NCBI GenBank assembly: GCA_038827615.1
Contig: JAWBNK010000001.1
Location: forward strand, 682,290-746,289
Direction of reading: 5' to 3'
Length of the DNA: 64,000 bases
Origin: Thermosphaera sp.
GTDB lineage: Archaea > Thermoproteota > Thermoprotei_A > Sulfolobales > Desulfurococcaceae
Positions 8,936 through 17,735 of this stretch are shown piece after piece. How positions within the stretch are numbered: the stretch's first letter is position 1; each line of letters opens with the position of its first letter. Below the pieces are notes generated by a model, which was not told the origin of the DNA, did no database searches, and saw only the letters and a program-made list of their open reading frames with translations. Made by a program: the position numbers and the translations under genes.

Positions 8936-10149
8936 TGTTGTTAACTGATATGATTAGGTTGAGCACTAAGACTCTCTCAGAGCGTAAGGTTAGAGCCATA
9001 TTAACCATAATAGGGATAGCTATAGGTCCCTTAGCGTTGATAACCATTTCCAGCGTTACAAGTGGTTACGGAAATTACATTGTTCAAAGCATTCTTGGGC
9101 TGGGACAAAACCTCATTGTAGTTACTCCAGGGCAAAACTACAAGCTTACGCAGGACGACCTATTATTGCTTAGATCAATAGACGGAGTAGTTGACGCGGT
9201 TCCCTTCTATACCACGCAGGGAGAAATAACTATTGGAGGAGAGAGAAAAACCGTGTTCGTTTACGCTGTGGATTCGGACTTCCTTTTAAGGGCGATCGTT
9301 AGTTTGGAGGTAAGAGAAGGCACTCCTCCTTCAGAGGCCGAAGTAGGTAGGGCAATGATCGGCTACTCTATTGCTTATGACTCCTCCGGGGCCAAGCGAT
9401 ATGATGTTGGTGATGTTCTATACATTACCGTGTATCAGGTTGGACAGGGGGGTAGAGTCCAAGTGAAAAGATTAAACGTCGTTGTCTCAGCAATATTAGA
9501 AAAATACGGTGGAGCGGCATTCTTGAACCCGGATCTAACCGTGTTCACCCCTATTGAGACTGTTCAAAGAGTTTTGAACATCAAAGACTGGAGCGGTATC
9601 TTAATACTTGCTGAAGACCCTTCATACGTCGATTACATTACAAGCAGGATTCGAGAGATCTATGGGGGAAGCGTTGATGCCATTTCCTTCTTAGCAATAG
9701 CCAGGATTGCGATGAGCATTATCAAGACAGTGGATTTCATAACCTTCGCGGCTACGTTATCCGCCTTCGCAGTAGCGGTAGCAGGAACCGCATCAACAAT
9801 GATAACTAGCGTCATTGAAAGAACACGAGAGATAGGGGTTCTGAAAGCCCTAGGGTTCAAAGACAGACAAATCCTACTCCTTATTATATTGGAAGGAGTT
9901 TTAATGAGTATGATTGGAGTCGTAATAGGTTCCACACTAGGAGTTCTCGGCGCCCACCTCTTATCCAAGTATGGTTTCACTATTACCGGCGGTGCATTCG
10001 CGATTAGAATTGAAGCCTTCCCAGACCTTTCTCCGGTTTTATTCTTAAGAACAACACTCTTAACGATTCTCGTGGGCATCGTGGGAGCCGCTTTTCCAGC
10101 ATACAGGGCTATGAAGATACCCCCAGCCGCAGCGCTGAGATACGAGTAA
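8935..10149 (+). CDS. ABC transporter permease, MacB/FtsX type
   Basis: 404 residues. One N-terminal membrane helix (VRAILTIIGIAIGPLALITI) is followed by an extracytoplasmic MacB-type domain of about 230 residues and three C-terminal helices, the standard FtsX/MacB fold. The cytoplasmic motif SVIERTREIGVLKALGFKDRQI is diagnostic of the family, as is the end AAFPAYRAMKIPPAAALRYE. Either ATG 8935 (TGATG overlap) or GTG 8932 could start it. It completes the three-gene ATPase/ectodomain/permease operon. Confidence 0.93.
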   Translation: MLLTDMIRLSTKTLSERKVRAILTIIGIAIGPLALITISSVTSGYGNYIVQSILGLGQNLIVVTPGQNYKLTQDDLLLLRSIDGVVDAVPFYTTQGEITIGGERKTVFVYAVDSDFLLRAIVSLEVREGTPPSEAEVGRAMIGYSIAYDSSGAKRYDVGDVLYITVYQVGQGGRVQVKRLNVVVSAILEKYGGAAFLNPDLTVFTPIETVQRVLNIKDWSGILILAEDPSYVDYITSRIREIYGGSVDAISFLAIARIAMSIIKTVDFITFAATLSAFAVAVAGTASTMITSVIERTREIGVLKALGFKDRQILLLIILEGVLMSMIGVVIGSTLGVLGAHLLSKYGFTITGGAFAIRIEAFPDLSPVLFLRTTLLTILVGIVGAAFPAYRAMKIPPAAALRYE

Positions 10150-10213
10150 TTGGAAAGCTCTTTTTAGCATTCAACATCATTTATAAAATGGGATTGTGAA
10201 AAGGTGAGTGTTT

Positions 10214-10729
10214 TTGGCAAGCAACATATATGATATGATAAGCAAGTGGCTTGTTGAAGAATCGTTCACGATTAGAAGGCTGGAAGCCCCGCCGGAGGCA
10301 AAAATCTCCTGGGGGCTTGACGTGTTCACGCCGGGACATCCAAGCGTCAACTTCAAAATTATAAACCCCGTTGACAAGCAAGATAGAGTTCTATTAGTAC
10401 TTGGCATTGGCATATCTCCAGACCACAAAAGGGAGCTCGAAAAGCTGAAAGCTACTGAACGCTTGCGCGTAATATCAAACATAGTTGGAAAGGCTCTCGC
10501 TGTTTGCATTGATTGCCAGATAACTGTACAGCCGAACATGGTGGACCCTCAGGCTATGAGCATCCTCCTGGTCTTGTTCAACGAGGAGATAGAGGCTTAC
10601 AGGAAGCCATACTTCATGAGGCTGGTTGCGCGTGTTCTCAATACGTATTTTGCAATAATCTCTGGATTCAATGAATGGTATCCAGTTATTCCAGACGAGG
10701 GTAGGAAGCGTATTCAACCCTACGCTTGA
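10214..10729 (+). CDS. DUF2299-like conserved archaeal protein
   Basis: About 171 residues. I prefer the TTG at 10214 because the Shine-Dalgarno AAGGTGAG (10201-10208) overlaps the alternative GTG at 10208. No signal peptide or membrane helix. The sequence recalls archaeal DUF2299 proteins (N-terminal WLVEESF..., central VLGIGISPDHKRELE, C-terminal YFAIISGFNEWYPVIPD), a family without known function. Ten bases separate it from the next gene on the same strand, with a shared promoter TATA near 10180-10190. The family call is from memory. Confidence 0.7.
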   Translation: MASNIYDMISKWLVEESFTIRRLEAPPEAKISWGLDVFTPGHPSVNFKIINPVDKQDRVLLVLGIGISPDHKRELEKLKATERLRVISNIVGKALAVCIDCQITVQPNMVDPQAMSILLVLFNEEIEAYRKPYFMRLVARVLNTYFAIISGFNEWYPVIPDEGRKRIQPYA

Positions 10730-10738
10730 GGGGTTTTA

Positions 10739-11152
10739 ATGACGAGCTGGCTCGCATACGCACTTGTCTCCCTGTTATTATGGGGAATATGGGGTGTTCT
10801 GTTGAAAATCTCCAACAACTACTACAATACGGTAACAACATATTACTTGAGCACCGTCGGATCGTTTGTCGCAGCTACGGCTTTAACCCTTACAATGAAA
10901 ACATCCATCAGGGCAAACCCTCTAAAAGAAATTTACCTCCCAATCGTCGCGGGTGTTTTTGGCACCGTGGGATACTGGTTCATGGTGAAAGCCCTTGAAA
11001 AAGGAGAGGCTAGCTTGGTAATAGCGATAACGGCTGTATATCCGGTTGTAACTTTTATCCTATCGCTGATTATTCTTGGGGAAAAACTATCGATGTTGCA
11101 AATAGTAGGGGTTTTACTCGCTGTTTTCGGAGTCCTGTTAATGAGCCTGTAA
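10739..11152 (+). CDS. Half-size EamA/DMT-family membrane protein
   Basis: 137 residues with four to five hydrophobic helices, one EamA unit instead of the usual two. The segment VKALEKGEASLVIAITAVYPVVTFILSLIILGEKLS is the classic EamA signature. Single-unit members act as dimers, like small multidrug-resistance proteins. Substrate unknown. The start ATG 10739 has a Shine-Dalgarno GAGGGG that overlaps the previous stop, indicating one operon with the DUF2299-like gene. Confidence 0.88.
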   Translation: MTSWLAYALVSLLLWGIWGVLLKISNNYYNTVTTYYLSTVGSFVAATALTLTMKTSIRANPLKEIYLPIVAGVFGTVGYWFMVKALEKGEASLVIAITAVYPVVTFILSLIILGEKLSMLQIVGVLLAVFGVLLMSL

Positions 11153-11167
11153 AGTAGGGTGGACTAG

Positions 11168-11587
11168 ATGTCTACTACGTCTAGGAAGAGATACGGCTTG
11201 CTAACTGAGAAGCAGTACACGGTACTCAAATACAGGCTTCAAGGCTATACTCAATCCAGAATTGCCGAGATCCTTGGAACCGCCAGGAGTAATGTATCAG
11301 CTCTTGAAAGAGCCGCTATGAGGAAAATCAAGCTTGCTGAGGAAACTCTCCAAGTATTTTACGAATTAAACTCTGCCGGAGAAATCGTAGTAGAACCAGG
11401 TACTCATCTCGTCGACGTGCCAGGGATGTTGTTGAGAAAGGCCGATGAACTTGGTGTCAAATTGAGAGCTAACTTCACGATGATCTACGACATGCTACGC
11501 TACATGGCTGGTCAAAGGGGAATTAGAACATCAAGAAGAATTAAGATCTTGATTATGAAAGATGGGTCTATAAGAATGGTGGGTTGA
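11168..11587 (+). CDS. tfx: Tfx-family DNA-binding transcriptional regulator
   Basis: 139 residues, the usual Tfx length. The N-terminal helix-turn-helix (LTEKQYTVLKYRLQGYTQSRIAEILGTARSNVSALERAAMRKI, residues 11-53) is of the LuxR/sigma-4-like type, and the C-terminal domain has the Tfx pattern EIVVEPGTHLVDVP. Tfx was first described as a regulator of the molybdenum formylmethanofuran dehydrogenase operon in Methanothermobacter. In a non-methanogen the target must differ. It is 15 bases after the EamA gene, so is likely in the same transcript. Confidence 0.9.
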   Translation: MSTTSRKRYGLLTEKQYTVLKYRLQGYTQSRIAEILGTARSNVSALERAAMRKIKLAEETLQVFYELNSAGEIVVEPGTHLVDVPGMLLRKADELGVKLRANFTMIYDMLRYMAGQRGIRTSRRIKILIMKDGSIRMVG

Positions 11588-11662
<75 letters not shown>

Positions 11663-11722
11663 CGATGAAATCGCATGTTTCTAAGAATTAATAAGCTTTT
11701 TAATTCGCTTTCTGAGGCAAAA

Positions 11723-12256
11723 TTATGCTGGTAAAGAGTATCCCTTTCTGAGGGCTTTTATATTCAATTCTATCCATTTCTCTGGGACACTCTCCTTGAC
11801 GGCTTCTTCAACATAAGACACATCCATTATGCTGGTCACCCTCAACATGTGTCCAAGAATGACCATGTTGGTTACTCTCTGAGACCCTATGGACTCAGCT
11901 ATCCTGGAGTATGGTTGACTCTTGACGTTGAGTCCCGTAAACCTATCCTCCGGGACTATTTGATTATCGATGAATACTAAGCTCTCTCTTCCCAGAATTT
12001 TCAAATATTGATCCAGTCTAAAGGGGTACATGAATACAGCGATATTTGGATTTTGAACCTTCAAATAATCTATCTCGCCCATCTCACTCGCAATAATAAC
12101 CTCAGCCCTGCTTTCGCCGCCCCTAGTTTCGCTTGCGTATGATTCCGTGGAAACTACGTATAAACCAGCGTATTTACTAGCCGCTAACCCGAGTACTCTG
12201 CCCATCAATAAGACTCCCTGGCCACCTCTTCCAACTATAATTATCTCTGTCTTCAC
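11723..12256 (-). CDS. korC: 2-oxoacid:ferredoxin oxidoreductase, gamma subunit
   Basis: 177 residues starting MKTEIIIVGRGGQGVLLMGRVLG, the hallmark of gamma subunits that help bind CoA and hold the complex together. Further marks are VVSTESYASETRGGES and the terminal region typical of KorC. It ends a delta-alpha-beta-gamma operon whose genes overlap by 4-10 bases. The complex oxidatively decarboxylates a 2-oxoacid to an acyl-CoA while reducing ferredoxin; 2-oxoglutarate is the likeliest substrate by subunit style, but isovalerate- or indolepyruvate-type specificity cannot be excluded. Confidence 0.9.
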   Translation of the reverse strand: MKTEIIIVGRGGQGVLLMGRVLGLAASKYAGLYVVSTESYASETRGGESRAEVIIASEMGEIDYLKVQNPNIAVFMYPFRLDQYLKILGRESLVFIDNQIVPEDRFTGLNVKSQPYSRIAESIGSQRVTNMVILGHMLRVTSIMDVSYVEEAVKESVPEKWIELNIKALRKGYSLPA

Positions 12257-13083
12257 TTACTCCCACCCTGTAAGATGTCGATAAACCCTGGGTTATCCTT
12301 GACCACAAACTCTCCTATAACTATTCCCTTCTCCCAACTAATCACCGCTTCGTCAAGCGTTGGTCTCGGCTTGTATATAACGCGTTTTTTCAGCTCATTA
12401 TACATTTCAACGGGGTCTCTCAACCCAATGTGCCTTCCATATATTTCAGGGCAGGTGCTGACGACCTCTATAAATCTGAAACCCTTCATTCCCAGTGCTT
12501 TGTAGAAGTATTGCTCAATGTAGTGAGGAGTCGTTATGCTTGCTCGCGCTACGTAGTTCGCATTAAGCGATGAGACAACTTTCACAACATCCAACGGCGG
12601 CTCAGGGTTTCCGAGAGGAGTCGTTGTGGTTCTAACGCCTAGGGGTGTTGTTGGCGCCACTTGACCCCCAGTCATAGCATAGACGAAATTTGTGAACATG
12701 ACGGTAATTATGTCGATGTTTCTCCTTGCCGCGTGCATTAAGTGGTTCCCACCTATTCCTGCTATATCCCCGTCTCCTCCTACCACAACAACCGTTAACT
12801 CTGGATTCGCGAGCTTTGCCCCGACGGCAAATGGAATAGCCCTACCGTGAAGTACATGGGCTGAATCGTAATTCACATAGAAGGTCAGCCTTGCCGAACA
12901 ACCTATCCCACCAACCCATAAAATCTTATCACGATTCAAGGATCCCTCATCGATCCTTTTCTGCAATCCACGTAGCATAGCTCCCAGACCTATCCCCAGG
13001 CCGCACCCCGGGCAATACAGCGTGGGGATCCGATCTGCTCTCAAATGAGGGTCTAGCGGGTGGGTTTTACCTATTAAAGCCAC
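12253..13083 (-). CDS. korB: 2-oxoacid:ferredoxin oxidoreductase, beta subunit (TPP-binding)
   Basis: 276 residues. The thiamine-diphosphate motif is GGDGDIAGIGGNHLMHAARRN (GDG to N) around residues 100-122. The N-terminal CPGCGLGIG (25-32) together with a later cysteine (WVGGIGCSARL) would ligate the [4Fe-4S] cluster near the TPP. GTG start at 13083 with GGAGGTGGTG upstream. It overlaps alpha by 10 bases and gamma by 4, so all are translated from one message. Confidence 0.93.
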   Translation of the reverse strand: MALIGKTHPLDPHLRADRIPTLYCPGCGLGIGLGAMLRGLQKRIDEGSLNRDKILWVGGIGCSARLTFYVNYDSAHVLHGRAIPFAVGAKLANPELTVVVVGGDGDIAGIGGNHLMHAARRNIDIITVMFTNFVYAMTGGQVAPTTPLGVRTTTTPLGNPEPPLDVVKVVSSLNANYVARASITTPHYIEQYFYKALGMKGFRFIEVVSTCPEIYGRHIGLRDPVEMYNELKKRVIYKPRPTLDEAVISWEKGIVIGEFVVKDNPGFIDILQGGSK

Positions 13084-14192
13084 TGCATCACCACCTCCTT
13101 AATTTCTTTCAAGGTAGGAGATTCCAGGTTGAGCACTGACGCCCCATGTACTTCTCTATCACACATTATTCTTTCAACATCCATTACTAGTTTGCCCAAA
13201 TTATTCTCAACCACTATAATTCTCCTCCCCTTTATCCTCTCCTTGAAAACCTTTTCGTTGAGCGGCCACAAGGTCTTGGGGCGAAACATTCCCACTCTAT
13301 AACCACTGCTTCTTAAGTGTTTAGTAAGTGCAAACACAGTCCTAGCTACTGAACCAAACGCTATAAACACGGTCTCCGCATCATCCAGGAAGTATTCCTC
13401 ATGCTCGAAAATCCAGTCCACATTACTACTGATCTTGTTGAATAATCTCGCCACGAGACTCTTATACTTCTCGTTATTCGGCGCGTAATAACCCCTCTCA
13501 TCATGAACTAGTGATTCAACTAAAACCTTGTATCCTTGTCCGAAAGGCGCCATTGGGGGAATCATATCGTCTTCTGCCATGTAAGGCAAGTACTCCTCCT
13601 TACTCCTTGGAGTCTTCCTATTGATTATTTCAACTTCACCAGGTTCCTTGACGACAAGAGGCTCCCAAACATGTGCAAGAATAGCGTCGGATAATATGAA
13701 TACAGGCGTTCTGAGTTTTTCAGAAGTGTTAAACGCTTTGATGGTTAAATCATACGCCTCTTGGACGCTCCAGGGCGCAAATGAAGGGATTACATAGTCT
13801 CCATGCGTCAACCATCTAACCATGAAGATGTCTGATTGAGTTGTTTTCGTAGGCACACCTGTGCTCGGCCCAGCCCTCATAACGTGTGCTATGACTACAG
13901 GGGTCTCCGTTATCACTGCCAACCCTATTCCTTCCGCCATTAATGATAATCCGGGACCGGAGGTCGCCGTCATGGATTTTACTCCAGCATTCGACGCTCC
14001 TATAATAGCGTTGATTGATGCTATCTCATCTTCCATTTGAATAACTACTCCCCCTCTTTGAGGGAGTTTCTCTGCTAAGTACTCCATCAAATCAGAGCTC
14101 GGAGTTATCGGATACCCAGCGTAGAACTTCAAACCAGCAGTCATAGCACCCTCTGCTATTGCTATATTCCCTGACGCGAACATCCTTTTCAC
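13074..14192 (-). CDS. korA: 2-oxoacid:ferredoxin oxidoreductase, alpha subunit
   Basis: 372 residues. YAGYPITPSSDLMEYLA and MEDEIASINAIIGASNAG are the classic alpha-subunit motifs, and MRAGPSTGVPTKTTQSDIF resembles the substrate-loop sequence of 2-oxoglutarate enzymes (GPSTGxPT). The C-terminal domain carries VIVVENNLGKLVMDVE. This is a KorA-length protein without the fused gamma domain found in aerobic OFORs of Sulfolobales, which suits an anaerobe. Confidence 0.92.
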   Translation of the reverse strand: MKRMFASGNIAIAEGAMTAGLKFYAGYPITPSSDLMEYLAEKLPQRGGVVIQMEDEIASINAIIGASNAGVKSMTATSGPGLSLMAEGIGLAVITETPVVIAHVMRAGPSTGVPTKTTQSDIFMVRWLTHGDYVIPSFAPWSVQEAYDLTIKAFNTSEKLRTPVFILSDAILAHVWEPLVVKEPGEVEIINRKTPRSKEEYLPYMAEDDMIPPMAPFGQGYKVLVESLVHDERGYYAPNNEKYKSLVARLFNKISSNVDWIFEHEEYFLDDAETVFIAFGSVARTVFALTKHLRSSGYRVGMFRPKTLWPLNEKVFKERIKGRRIIVVENNLGKLVMDVERIMCDREVHGASVLNLESPTLKEIKEVVMQWL

Positions 14193-14452
14193 TTTCCTAA
14201 CACCTCAATAAATATTGCGAAATCCGGACAGTTATACTCGCAAAGCCTACACCCTATGCATTTCTCAATGTTCACGGGGTCGGGTGGATGATACCCGTTT
14301 TTATTTAAAAAACTTGATTTAGCAAGAACTTTTGTAGGGCATACGTTAATGCATAAACCACACTCTTTACACCTGTCAACTATAACGTTGACCCGGTGTC
14401 TCGGGTTTTCTTTAGATATCAGAGGTAAAGCGCTCGACAATAAGGTCACCAC
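14189..14452 (-). CDS. korD: 2-oxoacid:ferredoxin oxidoreductase, delta (ferredoxin) subunit
   Basis: 87 residues with two [4Fe-4S] motifs: CKECGLCINVCP and CIGCRLCEYNCP. It carries electrons from the TPP-proximal cluster to free ferredoxin. First gene of the leftward korDABC operon; GTG start at 14452 (a second GTG follows). The N-terminal 20 residues are a short extension before the first cluster motif. Confidence 0.92.
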   Translation of the reverse strand: MVTLLSSALPLISKENPRHRVNVIVDRCKECGLCINVCPTKVLAKSSFLNKNGYHPPDPVNIEKCIGCRLCEYNCPDFAIFIEVLGK

Positions 14453-14514
14453 TGAAGTAGCGGTATATATGAAATGTATGTAGAGGTATAAAAGTATTCG
14501 AAAAATATAGATCG

Positions 14515-14539
14515 GATAACGTTATTTACCTTTGTTATC
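14515..14539. promoter_or_regulatory. Palindrome and inverted repeat between the divergent kor and por operons
   Basis: The 118-base gap between the two operons holds the perfect 10-bp palindrome ATAACGTTAT (14516-14525). Its left half also pairs with a distant GTTATC: GATAAC (14515-14520) and GTTATC (14534-14539). It lies about 30-55 bases before the porG ATG. An operator for a regulator of 2-oxoacid metabolism is possible; there is no direct evidence. Confidence 0.35.
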
Positions 14540-14569
14540 GTAAGTATTGTTGAAGAGGTGCATGCTTGA

Positions 14570-15127
14570 ATGATGATTGAAATGAGATGGCATGGAAGAG
14601 GTGGACAGGGAGCCTGGACTGCGAGCAATATAGTAGCCATGGCGGCTTCATATGAAGGAAAATACGTCCAAAGCTTCCCAGCGTTCGGTCCAGAGCGCTC
14701 AGGAGCCCCGATGCTTTCCTTCACTAGGATAAGCGATGAACCAATAGAGATCCACAGCATGATCTATAACCCTGATGTCGTGATAGTGTTGGATCACACA
14801 CTACTCTCTCCAGCTATAGTTCAGGGATTGAAGAAGGGAGGCGTAATAGTATCAAATTACGTTGGAACCCCGGAGTCCTTCCTCGCCAAGATAGGTGTCA
14901 AGAAGGGCGATTACAGGGTAATCCTGACTCCCGCTTCGAAGCTAGCACTTGAAATACTGAAGGTCAACATTACAAACACGGCAATGATAGGAGGTCTCCT
15001 TAGAATAGGCGGTATCGTATCGTGGGATAGTGTTGAAAAAGCAATAAAGGAAAGATTCAAGGGTCCTGTTGCAGATAAGAACATCGAACTTATTAAGAAA
15101 GCATATGAAAACGCTGTAGAGGTGTGA
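14570..15127 (+). CDS. porG: Pyruvate (or 2-oxoisovalerate):ferredoxin oxidoreductase, gamma subunit
   Basis: 185 residues beginning MMIEMRWHGRGGQGAWTASN, with FPAFGPERSGAPMLSFTRIS: standard PorG/VorG motifs. First gene of the rightward porGDAB operon (gamma, delta, alpha, beta), the order seen in hyperthermophilic archaea. Shine-Dalgarno GAGGTG at 14555-14560. In Thermococcales one gamma subunit serves both POR and VOR; here only one set of partners is present, so pyruvate is the default substrate. Confidence 0.93.
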   Translation: MMIEMRWHGRGGQGAWTASNIVAMAASYEGKYVQSFPAFGPERSGAPMLSFTRISDEPIEIHSMIYNPDVVIVLDHTLLSPAIVQGLKKGGVIVSNYVGTPESFLAKIGVKKGDYRVILTPASKLALEILKVNITNTAMIGGLLRIGGIVSWDSVEKAIKERFKGPVADKNIELIKKAYENAVEV

Positions 15128-15131
15128 AGGG

Positions 15132-15413
15132 ATGAGTGCTCCCAGAGGTTGGAAGGAGCTCCCATTAGGGGGATTAGCCTACAGGCTGTCGACCGATGTC
15201 AAAACAGGCGATTGGAGAGCGCTTAAGCCTGTTGTAGACCACAATAAGTGTACTAAGTGCATGCTGTGCTGGCTTTTCTGCCCTGACATGGCCATCGTAT
15301 GGGATGGGGAGAAAATACAGGTCAACCTTGACTACTGCAAGGGTTGCGGGATATGTGCCCACGAATGCCCAGTCAAGGCGATTTCAATGGTTCCAGAATT
15401 CGAGGAGGTGTAA
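15132..15413 (+). CDS. porD: Pyruvate:ferredoxin oxidoreductase, delta (ferredoxin) subunit
   Basis: 93 residues with two cluster motifs, CTKCMLCWLFCP and CKGCGICAHECP, each able to bind one [4Fe-4S]. Starts four bases after porG; Shine-Dalgarno GAGGTG overlaps the porG end. It transfers electrons from the beta subunit to ferredoxin. Confidence 0.94.
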   Translation: MSAPRGWKELPLGGLAYRLSTDVKTGDWRALKPVVDHNKCTKCMLCWLFCPDMAIVWDGEKIQVNLDYCKGCGICAHECPVKAISMVPEFEEV

Positions 15414-15416
15414 GCC

Positions 15417-16670
15417 GTGAGTAAGACTATGATTAAGTATCCAATCCACACACAAGAAATCCTAAACGTTAACGGTGACGAGGCCGTAGCGTATGCAGTC
15501 AAACAAAGCCTCGTTGACGTAGTCTCAGCATATCCAATCACACCGCAAACTATTATCGTGGAGAAGTTCTCAGAATTCGTCGCGGATGGACTCGTTCACA
15601 CTCAGTTCGTGCCAGTTGAATCAGAGCACTCGGCCATGAGCGCTTGTGTCGGAGCCGCTGCCGCCGGAGCCAGGGCTTTCACCGCTACCTCTTCACAAGG
15701 TCTGGCACTAATGGTTGAGATCGTGTACATAGCCTCAGGCATGCGACTCCCGATAGTCATGGCCGTCGTGAATAGGGCGTTGTCAGCACCGATAAACATT
15801 CATAACGACCACAGCGATGCATACTTGATGAGGGACAGTGGCTGGATTCAACTGTTCGTTGAAAACGTCCAAGAAAGTTACGACACTACGATCCAGGCAT
15901 TCAAGATAGCTGAAGATGAGAGAGTGCTTTTACCAGTAGCTGTCAACCTCGACGGCTTCTTCCTCAGTCACACACTGGAGAATATCCGGATTTTGCCTGA
16001 TGAAGCAGTGGCTGATTTTCTCGGCGGGTACAGAAAGGTTGCAAGAGTAAAAGTAGACTATTACGATGAAGAAGTACCACACATGCTAAACCCAGCTAGA
16101 CCGCTCACGTTCGGGGCCCTGGACCTGTACGACTACTATTTTGAACACAAAGTCCAACAGGTCGAGGCTATGAAAAACGTTCCAGCAGTAGTGAGAGAGG
16201 TCAACGAGAAATGGCAGGAATTAACTGGTAGAAAATACGGTGATGGAGTTATAGAGACTTATGGGATGGAGGACGCAGAGATCGCTGTTGTCGCGATGGG
16301 AAGCAGTGCCGGAACCATTAGGAGCGTCATCAAAAAATACAGAGAGAGAGGAGAAAAGATAGGCTTGGTCAGGATAAGATTATACAGGCCGTTCCCGTAC
16401 GAGGATGTTGGAAAAATACTTAGCAATGTCAAAGTTGTGGCAGTAATGGATAAGGCAATAGGGCCAGGGAGCTATGGAGCCCTATATCAGGATATTGTAA
16501 GCAGTCTATACGATTTAAGCGATAGACCATTAACAGTTGACTACGTGTATGGGCTTGGAGGGAGAGACTTGACCCAGGACATGGTGGCGAATATGATAGA
16601 ACAGGTTAAGGAAGACGTGAGAAAGGGTCGTGTTGAAAATAAGATTAGGTATTTAGGGGTGAGGTGGTAG
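15417..16670 (+). CDS. porA: Pyruvate:ferredoxin oxidoreductase, alpha subunit
   Basis: 417 residues. VSAYPITPQTIIVEKFSE, PVESEHSAMSACVGAAAAGARAFTATSSQGLALM and APINIHNDHSDAYLMRDSGWIQLF are classic PorA motifs. The C-terminal domain has KVVAVMDKAIGPGSYGALYQD. GTG start at 15417 behind a strong GAGGAGGTG (15402-15410). It forms the heterotetramer with PorB, PorG and PorD. Confidence 0.96.
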   Translation: MSKTMIKYPIHTQEILNVNGDEAVAYAVKQSLVDVVSAYPITPQTIIVEKFSEFVADGLVHTQFVPVESEHSAMSACVGAAAAGARAFTATSSQGLALMVEIVYIASGMRLPIVMAVVNRALSAPINIHNDHSDAYLMRDSGWIQLFVENVQESYDTTIQAFKIAEDERVLLPVAVNLDGFFLSHTLENIRILPDEAVADFLGGYRKVARVKVDYYDEEVPHMLNPARPLTFGALDLYDYYFEHKVQQVEAMKNVPAVVREVNEKWQELTGRKYGDGVIETYGMEDAEIAVVAMGSSAGTIRSVIKKYRERGEKIGLVRIRLYRPFPYEDVGKILSNVKVVAVMDKAIGPGSYGALYQDIVSSLYDLSDRPLTVDYVYGLGGRDLTQDMVANMIEQVKEDVRKGRVENKIRYLGVRW

Positions 16671-16672
16671 AG

Positions 16673-17731
16673 ATGGTTGTTAAAACGCTACCGGAGTTCC
16701 CGATTAAAAAAGGCGAACCGGCTTACAAGTTATGGATTTTCGAACCGGGTTGGAAAGGAGAAATACCACTGAATTTCAATCTCAGACAGGTTGCAGAGCA
16801 GAAGAGGAGCGCGCTACTTCCGGGACACAGGTTGTGTGCTGGCTGTGCAGCTCCAATAGTAGTTAAACTCGCAAGCTTCGCGTTCAGAGGGCCGACTATT
16901 GTTGTAAACGCAACTGGGTGCCTTGAGGTGGCATCAACAATATTCCCATTTACATCTTGGGCCGTACCGTGGCTTCACAACGCTTTCGAAAACGCCGCAT
17001 CAACTGCTTCGGGAGTTGAAGCGGCGATAAATGCTATGAAGAAGACTGGTCGGCTACCGTATGAACATGTCGATGTAGTTGTTTTCGGCGGTGATGGTGG
17101 AACATTCGACATCGGATTCCAAGCATTAAGTGGTATGGCAGAGAGAGGGCACGACGTATTATACATCTTGTACGATAATGAAGCATACATGAATACTGGA
17201 ATACAAAGAAGCGGTGGAACTCCTAAATACGCATCCACAACTACGTCACCAGCCGGTGAGGTCATCCCCGGAAAACCCGAGAACAAGAAGCCTATAGCCG
17301 ACATCATGGTTGCTCATAGAATACCGTACGTAGCGACAGCGACGCCCGCTCACTGGATGGATTTCATGAAGAAAGTTAGAAGAGGAATCGAAGTAGTAGG
17401 ACCAGCATTCATACATTCATTAAGCAGCTGTGACAGGGGATGGAGGCATGAAAACGCGATAAGCATAGAAGTCTTGCGAAGGGCCGTTGACACATGCTAC
17501 TTCCCACTATGGGAGTGGACTCCTGAGAATGGATACATGTTGACTGATAGAAGCTTGGTGATAGCGAGAAATCCATCACTTAAGCAGCCTATAGAGAAGT
17601 TCGTGGAAGTTCAAGGTAGATTTAGACACCTCATGAAGCCCGAGAATAGGGAGAAGCTGAGAGAACTCCAGGAATATGTTGATAAAGTGTGGGAAGACCT
17701 GCTCCGAAGAGCCTCTAACGCTCCAAGGTAG
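16673..17731 (+). CDS. porB: Pyruvate:ferredoxin oxidoreductase, beta subunit (TPP-binding)
   Basis: About 352 residues from ATG 16673, which has GAGGTGG five bases before it; a GTG at 16664 would overlap that site. LCAGCAAPIVVK supplies two cluster cysteines, VNATGCLEVAST a third, and a fourth cysteine lies near SSCDRGWRH. The TPP motif is VVFGGDGGTFDIGFQALSG with NEAYMNTG. This subunit makes acetyl-CoA and passes electrons to PorD. It ends the operon; the next gene starts five bases later. Confidence 0.95.
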   Translation: MVVKTLPEFPIKKGEPAYKLWIFEPGWKGEIPLNFNLRQVAEQKRSALLPGHRLCAGCAAPIVVKLASFAFRGPTIVVNATGCLEVASTIFPFTSWAVPWLHNAFENAASTASGVEAAINAMKKTGRLPYEHVDVVVFGGDGGTFDIGFQALSGMAERGHDVLYILYDNEAYMNTGIQRSGGTPKYASTTTSPAGEVIPGKPENKKPIADIMVAHRIPYVATATPAHWMDFMKKVRRGIEVVGPAFIHSLSSCDRGWRHENAISIEVLRRAVDTCYFPLWEWTPENGYMLTDRSLVIARNPSLKQPIEKFVEVQGRFRHLMKPENREKLRELQEYVDKVWEDLLRRASNAPR

Positions 17732-17735
17732 GTTG

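Noticed and set aside
9660-10079. 139-codon open frame antisense to the MacB/FtsX permease
   Set aside because: Shadow of a well supported gene; its sequence mirrors the hydrophobic codon pattern of the permease.
10726-10998. Forward frame overlapping the start of the EamA gene
   Set aside because: The EamA frame has the family signature and a ribosome-binding site; this frame yields a cysteine- and asparagine-mixed sequence with no pattern.
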